Assembly: GCA_028280915.1 (NCBI GenBank)
Contig: JANQKX010000583.1
Span: forward strand, 1 to 11,633
Direction of reading: 5' to 3'
Origin: Kiloniellaceae bacterium
Lineage (GTDB): Bacteria > Pseudomonadota > Alphaproteobacteria > Kiloniellales > Kiloniellaceae
DNA: 11,633 nucleotides
How positions within the stretch are numbered: position 1 is the stretch's first letter; every line of letters starts with the position of its first letter. The notes beneath the pieces were generated by a model. That model saw nothing but the letters and a program-made list of their open reading frames with translations. It was not told the DNA's origin and ran no database searches. The translations under genes were made by a program, and so were the position numbers. Below, piece after piece: positions 7,497 through 11,633 of this stretch.

Positions 7497-8713
7497 TTTT
7501 CAAAGCGTTGGAAAACCAAGGAAGCGTTTGTGCCGCCAAAGCCGAAGCTGTTGGACATGACACAGTTAAGTGCTTGGTCCTCGAGATTCTCCCGGACGAT
7601 GGGCAGGCCTTCGGCTTCCGGGTCCAAATTGTCGATGTTGGCCGAACCAGCAATGAAGCCGTTGTTCATCATCATCAAGGTGTAGATGGCTTCGTGGACC
7701 CCGGTGGCACCTTGGGAATGACCGGTCAAGGACTTGGTGGAGGAAATCTTGGGCATATCGGCGCCGAAGGTTTCCTTGATCGCCTGCACTTCCACAATGT
7801 CCCCAGCCGGTGTGGAGGTGCCGTGGGCATTGATGTAGTCGACGGGTGTATTGCCCAGGCCCTGGGCTGCCAGACGCATACAGCGGATCGCGCCCTCGCC
7901 GGAAGGGGCCACCATGTCCACCCCATCGGAGGTGGCTGCGTAGCCGGCGACCTCGCCGTAGATCTTCGCGCCACGGGCCAGGGCCCGCTCCAGGTCTTCC
8001 AAAACGACAACGCCGCCGCCGCCGGAAATGACAAAGCCGTCCCGGTCCACGTCATAGGCCCGCGATGCCCGCTCGGGCGTGTCGTTGTATTTGCTGGAAA
8101 GGGCGCCCATGGCATCGAACAGCACGGTGAGGGTCCAGTGCAACTCCTCCCCGCCGCCGGCGAATACAATGTCTTGCTTGCCCATTTGGATCAACTCGGC
8201 GCCGTTGCCGATGCAATGGGCCGAGGTGGAACAGGCCGAGGAAATGGAATAGCTCAGGCCCTTCATTTTGAAGGCCGTTGCCATATTGGCCGAGTTGGTG
8301 GACGACATGCAGCGCGGCACCATATAGGGGCCTACCCGCTTGGGGCCCTTGCTACGGGTGATGTCGGCGGCATCCACCTGATTTGATGTGGAAGGGCCGC
8401 CCGACCCCATCACCAAACCGGTCCGCTCGTTGGAAACCTCGTCGGGGCCCAGACCCGCGTCGGCAATGGCCTCGGTCATGGCCACGTAGTTGTAGGCCGC
8501 GCCGTCGCCCATGAAGCGGCGCAGCTTGCGATCGATATGGTCGTTCAGGTCGATGTTCAGCGATCCGTGGATATGACTGCGAAAACCCAGTTCCGCATAG
8601 GTGGGACAGAATTCCACACCGCTTCGGCCCGCCTTGAGGGAGGCCAGTACTTCGTGCGCATTGTTGCCAATGCTGGACACGATGCCCATTCCCGTGATCG
8701 CTACCCGCCGCAT
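7493..8713 (-). CDS. fabB: 3-oxoacyl-[acyl-carrier-protein] synthase I
   Basis: FabB is the condensing enzyme that extends acyl-ACP with malonyl-ACP and is required to elongate the cis-3-decenoyl-ACP made by FabA. The 406-residue thiolase-fold protein starts MRRVAITGMGIVSSIG. The nucleophile Cys161 lies in SSACSTSAHC, His297 in NAHGTSTPAGD, Lys327 in KSLTG and His332 in TGHSQG, each one position from the E. coli FabB Cys163/His298/Lys328/His333 set or very close to it. The ATG at 8713 is preceded by GGAGAG. The frame stays open far upstream, but that part is only the shadow of fabA. Pairing with fabA separates it from FabF. Eleven bases separate it from fabA, and it overlaps fabI by four bases. 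Confidence 0.96.
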   Translation of the reverse strand: MRRVAITGMGIVSSIGNNAHEVLASLKAGRSGVEFCPTYAELGFRSHIHGSLNIDLNDHIDRKLRRFMGDGAAYNYVAMTEAIADAGLGPDEVSNERTGLVMGSGGPSTSNQVDAADITRSKGPKRVGPYMVPRCMSSTNSANMATAFKMKGLSYSISSACSTSAHCIGNGAELIQMGKQDIVFAGGGEELHWTLTVLFDAMGALSSKYNDTPERASRAYDVDRDGFVISGGGGVVVLEDLERALARGAKIYGEVAGYAATSDGVDMVAPSGEGAIRCMRLAAQGLGNTPVDYINAHGTSTPAGDIVEVQAIKETFGADMPKISSTKSLTGHSQGATGVHEAIYTLMMMNNGFIAGSANIDNLDPEAEGLPIVRENLEDQALNCVMSNSFGFGGTNASLVFQRFEK

Positions 8714-8724
8714 GGAACTCTCCG

Positions 8725-9255
8725 TCAACCCATCTGCGCGGATGGCTGAAACAGTCCGACCTTCAGATCCTTGGCCTCGTAAATGGTTTTGCCGTCGGCT
8801 TTCATGATGCCGTCGGCAATGCCGAGGACCAGTTTGGTCATCATCACGCGCTTGATGTCCAATTGGTAAATGACCTTCTTCACCTCGGGCGTCACCATGC
8901 CCTTCAGCTTCACATCGCCCACGCCCAGGGCCCGTCCCTTGCCCGGCGCGCCGAACCAGCCCAGGAAAAACCCGACCAGCTGCCACAGGGCATCGAGACC
9001 CAAGCAACCGGGCATCACCGGGTCGCCTTCGAAGTGGCAGGCGAAAAACCAGATATCCGGCTTGATATCAAATTCAGCGATGACTTCGCCCTTGCCGTTG
9101 GCGCCGCCCTGATCCGAGATCTTGGCGATGCGGTCGAACATCAGCATGGGGGGAAGAGGCAATTGAGCGTTGCCGGGGCCAAAAAGCTCGCCGTGCCCGC
9201 ATTTCAAGAGTTCTTGATAGCTAAAGCTGTTCTGTCGCACCGTCAAAAACTTCAC
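8725..9255 (-). CDS. fabA: 3-hydroxydecanoyl-[acyl-carrier-protein] dehydratase/isomerase
   Basis: FabA dehydrates 3-hydroxydecanoyl-ACP and isomerises the product to cis-3-decenoyl-ACP, the branch point for oxygen-independent unsaturated fatty acid synthesis. The 176-residue hot-dog-fold protein has the family signature GHGELFGPGNAQLPLPPMLMFDRI (20-43). It also has the active site CHFEGDPVMPGCLGLDALWQL with His74 and Asp88, spaced as E. coli His70/Asp84. I used the GTG start at 9255-9253 with GGAG just upstream. Family proteins usually begin nearer QNSFSY (residue 8), so a start a few codons later cannot be excluded. It is the first gene of the leftward fabA-fabB-fabI operon and is divergent from irr. 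Confidence 0.96.
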   Translation of the reverse strand: MKFLTVRQNSFSYQELLKCGHGELFGPGNAQLPLPPMLMFDRIAKISDQGGANGKGEVIAEFDIKPDIWFFACHFEGDPVMPGCLGLDALWQLVGFFLGWFGAPGKGRALGVGDVKLKGMVTPEVKKVIYQLDIKRVMMTKLVLGIADGIMKADGKTIYEAKDLKVGLFQPSAQMG

Positions 9256-9323
9256 TCACTCTCCGCCGTTACAAAATCGGTCCTCATTGTGCTTTGAAGA
9301 CCATTTGGACATTGAGGTCAACG

Positions 9324-9352
9324 TGCAAATGGCGATTTCCGCTCCATTTGCA
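9324..9352. promoter_or_regulatory. Inverted repeat upstream of fabA, candidate operator
   Basis: TGCAAATGG (9324-9332) and CCATTTGCA (9344-9352) form a perfect 9-bp inverted repeat with an 11-base spacer. Centre-to-centre spacing of the arms is 20 bases, about two helical turns. A third copy of the core, CCATTTG, lies at 9301-9307. The elements are 46-97 bases upstream of the fabA start, in the 5' region of the operon. The shape suits a dimeric transcription factor. I do not recognise the motif as a known fatty-acid regulator site, and a mRNA hairpin is an alternative reading. Confidence 0.4.
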
Positions 9353-9457
9353 AGCATCTGGGCTGATTTCCCCAAATAGATACAACACCCTAGCCTGGGG
9401 ACGGTCGCAACGAACACCTTGCCCGAACGAAGACTGTGCCGCCTCAATTGGCGGCGG

Positions 9458-9485
9458 ACTATACCACAGCCGGCGCCAAGGCAAA
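9458..9485 (-). promoter_or_regulatory. Possible sigma-70 promoter of the fab operon
   Basis: On the minus strand a -10-like TATAGT (9463-9458, five of six consensus bases) is preceded after 16 bases by TTTGCC (9485-9480), a weak -35. Transcription would start near 9451 and give a leader of about 195 bases containing the inverted repeat. The match is modest and other starts nearer fabA are possible. Confidence 0.3.
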
Positions 9486-9675
9486 GGTAGAAGGCGACTA
9501 TCCAATCGAAATTTCCGCCAGTTTACGCGACAAGTACTAAAATTGGTAAAGCCAACGGCAATTGTTTTCCAATCGTGGGCACCGCTGTCTGAATTCATTC
9601 TAGGAAATTGGGCAAGCTATTGAAATAAATCGCCGGGGTGGGCATATGAATTAACGAGCGAACGAGGTTAAGTAC

Positions 9676-10089
9676 ATGCAGCGCCCCTATAAGGACATCA
9701 TTCAGCGGCTACAGGCGGTCGGCCTTCGTCCGACGCGCCAGCGGTTGGCTCTGGCTAAGCTGCTGTTTGAAAAGGGAAACCGCCACATCTCCGCGGAGCA
9801 GTTGCACGCCGAGGCACAGTCGGAAAAAATGCCCGTGTCCTTGGCAACCGTCTATAACAGCCTGCACCAATTCACGGCCGCGGGCCTGCTGCGGGAAGTG
9901 GTGGTCGACGCGGGCCGGTCGTACTTCGATACCAATGTTGAGCCGCACCATCATTTTTATTTCGAAGAGAGTGGTCACCTGGAAGATATAGACCGGGATC
10001 AGTTGCGCCTTGAGGCCGTTCCCGACGCCCCGGAAGGTATGGCGGTGTCACGAATCGATGTCATCATTCGTGTGAATCGTTCGCAATAA
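9676..10089 (+). CDS. irr: Iron response regulator Irr (Fur superfamily)
   Basis: Irr is an alphaproteobacterial Fur-family DNA-binding protein that accumulates under iron limitation and responds to haem status rather than directly to ferrous iron. It controls haem synthesis, iron storage and iron-using proteins through ICE boxes. The 137 residues show the Fur-type winged helix (GLRPTRQRLALAKLLF, then PVSLATVYNSLHQFTAAGLL, about 16-72). They also show the diagnostic HHH triplet (91-93) in EPHHHFYFE, used for haem binding and sensing in Irr. The protein has no cysteine, so it lacks both the N-terminal Gly-Cys-Pro haem regulatory motif of Bradyrhizobium Irr and the C-terminal Cys zinc site of classical Fur. 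GAGG precedes the ATG. An Irr-type palindrome lies 33 bases after its stop, ahead of a rubrerythrin gene. A general Fur/PerR identity is less likely because of the HHH motif. Confidence 0.9.
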   Translation: MQRPYKDIIQRLQAVGLRPTRQRLALAKLLFEKGNRHISAEQLHAEAQSEKMPVSLATVYNSLHQFTAAGLLREVVVDAGRSYFDTNVEPHHHFYFEESGHLEDIDRDQLRLEAVPDAPEGMAVSRIDVIIRVNRSQ

Positions 10090-10109
10090 ACCCTCATGAA
10101 AATAATACC

Positions 10110-10137
10110 TTAAAAAAACAGATAGAATAATTCTAAT
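10110..10137 (+). promoter_or_regulatory. Possible rubrerythrin promoter overlapping the Irr box
   Basis: TCTAAT (10132-10137) matches five of six -10 consensus bases. TTAAAA (10110-10115), 16 bases upstream, is a weak -35 in an AT-rich stretch. The -10 overlaps the Irr-type palindrome, which would suit repression. An alternative is TTGAAT (10141-10146) and TATTTA (10164-10169) with a 17-base spacer, which would place the palindrome just upstream, in an activator position. The sequence alone does not decide between them. Confidence 0.35.
10122..10136. promoter_or_regulatory. Irr-binding ICE box candidate
   Basis: TAGAATAATTCTA (10123-10135) is a perfect palindrome around A10129. Against the Irr/ICE consensus as I remember it, TTAGAA-N3-TTCTAA, the 15-base site ATAGAATAATTCTAA differs only at the first base. 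It sits between irr and the rubrerythrin gene, where it could serve rubrerythrin expression and irr read-through. Rubrerythrin-like ferritin-family genes (mbfA) are known Irr targets in other alphaproteobacteria. Binding itself is inferred. Confidence 0.65.
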
Positions 10138-10143
10138 CCGTTG

Positions 10144-10330
10144 AATTGGGCTAAAGCCGCGCCTATTTACCAAGGTATGGGCACCGTTTGCCCCTTGGCA
10201 GCGTCAAGCCTTGTCAAAGTGCGGTGCTCTTCATTTCACCATGGGACAACAGGCCCGACCGGGGAAAAGCCCATGGCATTGCTTTGTCCAGGACAGGACA
10301 TGCGACAAACGAGGAGGAGGGTTAGATAAA
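10144..10330 (+). promoter_or_regulatory. Structured 5' leader of the rubrerythrin mRNA
   Basis: There is no convincing coding frame here. Three stem-loops can be drawn in order. The first is CCAAG (10170-10174) with CTTGG (10194-10198), enclosing GGGCA (10179-10183) with TGCCC (10189-10193). The second is CCATGGG (10239-10245) with CCCATGG (10270-10276). The third is TTTGTC (10283-10288) with GACAAA (10304-10309). The third ends two bases before the purine-rich GAGGAGGAGG (10311-10320), the ribosome binding site. An alternative to the third stem is TGTCC (10285-10289) with GGACA (10296-10300). I do not recognise a known riboswitch. It may be an mRNA-stabilising leader or an undescribed cis-regulatory RNA. 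Confidence 0.4.
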
Positions 10331-10744
10331 ATGTCTCTTAAAGATTCCAAAACCGAAGACAATCTGAAAGCTGCTTTTGCCGGTGAGAGCCAGGCCAACC
10401 GCCGCTATCTGTATTTCGCTCAAAAAGCCGACATCGAAGGCTTCAACGACGTGGCCGCCGTGTTCCGTTCCACTGCCGAAGGCGAGACCGGTCACGCCCA
10501 TGGTCACCTGGCCTATCTGGAAGAAGTCGGTGATCCGGCCACCGGTGAGCCCATTGGCGACACCTCCTTGAACTTGAAGGCCGCCATCGCCGGCGAGACC
10601 CACGAATACACGGACATGTATCCGGGTATGGCGCGGACCGCCCGCGAAGAGGGCTTCGACGAAATCGCCGATTGGTTCGAGACCCTGGCCAAGGCGGAAA
10701 AGAGCCACGCCGGCCGCTTCCAAAAGGCCCTCGACAGTCTCTAA
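10331..10744 (+). CDS. Rubrerythrin-family diiron protein without rubredoxin domain
   Basis: Rubrerythrins are ferritin-like four-helix proteins whose diiron site reduces hydrogen peroxide, acting in the cytoplasm in oxidative-stress defence. The 137 residues contain the expected carboxylate/histidine ligand pattern: Glu19 in FAGESQANRRY, Glu52-x2-His55, Glu89 and Glu92 in AGETHEY, and Glu123-x2-His126. The protein stops after the four-helix domain. There are no cysteines, so the C-terminal rubredoxin Fe(SCys)4 domain of classical rubrerythrin is absent and electrons must come from a separate protein. The ATG at 10331 follows a very strong GAGGAGG ribosome binding site. A TTG far upstream (10211) in the same frame would add a tail not found in the family. 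The next gene encodes an Fe-S protein, a plausible donor. An Irr-type box lies upstream. Confidence 0.93.
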   Translation: MSLKDSKTEDNLKAAFAGESQANRRYLYFAQKADIEGFNDVAAVFRSTAEGETGHAHGHLAYLEEVGDPATGEPIGDTSLNLKAAIAGETHEYTDMYPGMARTAREEGFDEIADWFETLAKAEKSHAGRFQKALDSL

Positions 10745-10776
10745 GCTGTTCGGCGGCGCTTTATGCCAGTACCCGG

Positions 10777-10812
10777 GATCGGGGAGGGCCGGATGGCCTT
10801 CCCCGGTCTTTC
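10777..10812 (+). terminator. Terminator-like hairpin after the rubrerythrin gene
   Basis: The arms at 10777-10790 and 10795-10808 pair over 14 positions (two G-U pairs) around the tetraloop GGAT, starting 32 bases after the stop codon. Only a short TTT follows, so termination may be partial. That would leave abundant rubrerythrin mRNA with some read-through to the Fe-S gene. The stem could also protect the 3' end. Confidence 0.65.
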
Positions 10813-10839
10813 GGGCAATGGCGGCAAAACCTGCCGTTC

Positions 10840-10853
10840 GGCTATCTATAGCC
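10840..10853. repeat. Short inverted repeat upstream of the Fe-S gene
   Basis: GGCTAT (10840-10845) and ATAGCC (10848-10853) are perfectly inverted with a 2-base centre, 43 bases before the Fe-S gene start. Another small inverted pair, CGGCA/TGCCG (10822-10826 and 10832-10836), and a self-complementary TTTTCGAAAA lie nearby. These could be operator or promoter elements, but the repeats are short and I recognise no motif. Confidence 0.25.
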
Positions 10854-10895
10854 CCTTTCTATTTTCGAAAAGTCACGTTTTCAGGGGAAACCACC

Positions 10896-11633
10896 ATGAC
10901 TGAAGGCGGCCTCAACGCTCCAACACGCCATCCCATCGACTGGAACAACCCGGATTTTTATGATCTGGATAAGATCAATCAGGAAATGGAGCGGGTGTTC
11001 GACATTTGTCATGGCTGCCGCCGCTGTTTCAATCTGTGCGATTCCTTTCCCAAGCTATTCGATCTGATCGACGAGTCCGAAAGCGGCGAGCTGGATGGCG
11101 TGGCGGTGTCGGACTATAAGCAGGTGGTGGATGCCTGTACCCTGTGCGACATGTGTTTCATGGTCAGCTGTCCCTATGTACCGCCTCATGAGTTTGACCT
11201 GGATTTTCCTCATTTGATGCTGCGCTACCGGGCGGCCGAGTTGCGCGCCGGAAAGAGCGATGCAATCGGGGCGCAGCTCACCGAGACGGACCGCAACGGC
11301 AAGATGGCCAGGTTCGCCCCGGCCCTGGCCAATTGGGCCAGCGACCAGGAAAACAAAATGACCCGCCCGGTCATGGAAAAAGTTGCCGGAATCGACCGCA
11401 ACGCGGCCCTGCCAAAGTTCCACGGCAAGACTTTCGCCGTGCGGTCGCGCAGCGACGGGGTGACACCCGATGCCACGGCTCCGGCCCATGGGCGCAAGGC
11501 GGCGCTCTACGCCACGTGTTTTGTCAACTACAACAACCCGAAAATCGGCGAGGCGGCGCGCAAGGTCTTGGCCAAAAACGGCGTGGAGACCGAGGTGGTC
11601 TATCCCTCCTGCTGCGGCATGCCCCAGTTCGAG
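10896..11633 (+). CDS. Two-cluster Fe-S protein with CCG domain, heterodisulfide reductase-related (3' end outside window)
   Basis: The frame is open from the ATG at 10896 to the window end (246 residues visible; I would expect roughly 400-450 in full). An AGGGGA ribosome binding site precedes the start. Two ferredoxin-like [4Fe-4S] motifs are visible: Cys38-x2-Cys-x2-Cys-x3-Cys48 and Cys81-x2-Cys-x2-Cys-x4-Cys92-Pro. They are followed by a first CCG-type cysteine-rich region beginning ATCFVNYNNPKIG (Cys208) and reaching SCCGMP (Cys239, Cys240). This layout resembles GlpC, GlcF and HdrB/D-type electron carriers, but no flavin dehydrogenase gene is next to it. Proteins of this kind often sit beside a rubrerythrin gene and a DUF3501 gene in proteobacteria (recalled, not checked). 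The likely role is electron transfer, possibly to the adjacent rubredoxin-less rubrerythrin. No membrane segment is seen. The exact function is unknown. Confidence 0.88.
   Translation, partial: MTEGGLNAPTRHPIDWNNPDFYDLDKINQEMERVFDICHGCRRCFNLCDSFPKLFDLIDESESGELDGVAVSDYKQVVDACTLCDMCFMVSCPYVPPHEFDLDFPHLMLRYRAAELRAGKSDAIGAQLTETDRNGKMARFAPALANWASDQENKMTRPVMEKVAGIDRNAALPKFHGKTFAVRSRSDGVTPDATAPAHGRKAALYATCFVNYNNPKIGEAARKVLAKNGVETEVVYPSCCGMPQFE

Larger units (their letters stand above)
9256..9675. other. 420-base divergent spacer between fabA and irr
   Basis: This is the longest gene-free stretch in the window and is more AT-rich than the flanking genes, particularly from 9490 to 9660. Short open frames cross it on both strands, but none has a recognisable protein or good codon character. 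It must hold the promoters of the leftward fab operon and the rightward irr. It contains the inverted repeat at 9324-9352, a further CCATTTG at 9301-9307 and a possible fabA promoter at 9458-9485. For irr I see only weak candidates, for example TTGAAA at 9619-9624 followed by TATGAA about 19 bases later. I see no tRNA, small protein or strong terminator. Confidence 0.7.

Noticed and set aside
7508..8386. A 292-codon open frame on the plus strand opposite fabB.
   Set aside because: It is antisense to an intact fabB with all catalytic residues, has low-complexity Gly/His/Val-rich translation and no ribosome binding site that stands out.
9588..9610. GAATTC/TTCTAG-rich stretch considered as a second ICE box upstream of irr.
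   Set aside because: The half-sites do not have the 3-base spacing and symmetry of the ICE box found at 10122-10136.
9284..9623. Short open frames on both strands in the fabA-irr spacer.
   Set aside because: They overlap one another, lack recognisable protein features and good ribosome binding sites, and cross repeats more likely to be regulatory.
10211..10330. N-terminal extension of the rubrerythrin from an upstream TTG.
   Set aside because: The extra 40 residues do not resemble the family and would be encoded by the hairpin-rich leader, while the ATG at 10331 has an excellent ribosome binding site.
1..11633. CRISPR arrays, tRNA or rRNA genes, insertion sequences, phage or defence systems.
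   Set aside because: No regularly spaced repeats, cloverleaf or rRNA sequence, transposase or integrase motifs, or target-site duplications were seen. Recognisable genes and short spacers account for nearly the whole window.

Overview
The window looks like chromosomal DNA from an alphaproteobacterium, most likely a Rhodospirillales-type organism. It is GC-rich. The order infB-rbfA-truB-rpsO-pnp is the classical translation/RNA-decay cluster. A Fur-superfamily regulator with the Irr-type HHH motif is divergent from fabA-fabB-fabI, an arrangement I recall from several alphaproteobacteria. The order-level placement is inference from protein style and synteny only.

Bases 1-5756 (+): the 3' part of infB (IF2), then rbfA, truB, rpsO and pnp. 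rbfA and truB overlap. Two nested-repeat hairpins lie between rpsO and pnp, and the second would bury part of the pnp Shine-Dalgarno. A good intrinsic terminator (5817-5846) closes the cluster. Bases 5868-6662 (+): a cytosolic glycerophosphodiester phosphodiesterase, convergent with the next operon and only 9 bases from it.

Bases 6672-9255 (-): fabA-fabB-fabI, transcribed leftwards. It encodes the FabA dehydratase/isomerase, the FabB condensing enzyme and the FabI enoyl-ACP reductase, a complete set for anaerobic-type unsaturated fatty acid synthesis. Its 420-base upstream region (9256-9675) is shared with the divergent irr gene. It contains a 9-bp inverted repeat, plus a third copy of the half-site, that could be an operator.

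Bases 9676-11633 (+): irr; a perfect 13-base palindrome closely matching the Irr-binding ICE box; a 190-base leader with several stem-loops; a rubrerythrin without a rubredoxin domain; a terminator-like hairpin; and the start of a two-cluster Fe-S protein with a CCG (heterodisulfide-reductase-like) domain, cut by the window end. This end reads as an iron/peroxide stress module: Irr may control the diiron peroxidase, and the Fe-S protein may be its electron partner.

Most of the window is ordinary housekeeping sequence. I see no CRISPR array, insertion sequence, tRNA, rRNA, phage gene or toxin/defence system. The most interesting parts are regulatory: the Irr box and structured leader before the rubrerythrin gene, the rubrerythrin/Fe-S pairing, the repeats upstream of fabA, and the rpsO-pnp spacer.
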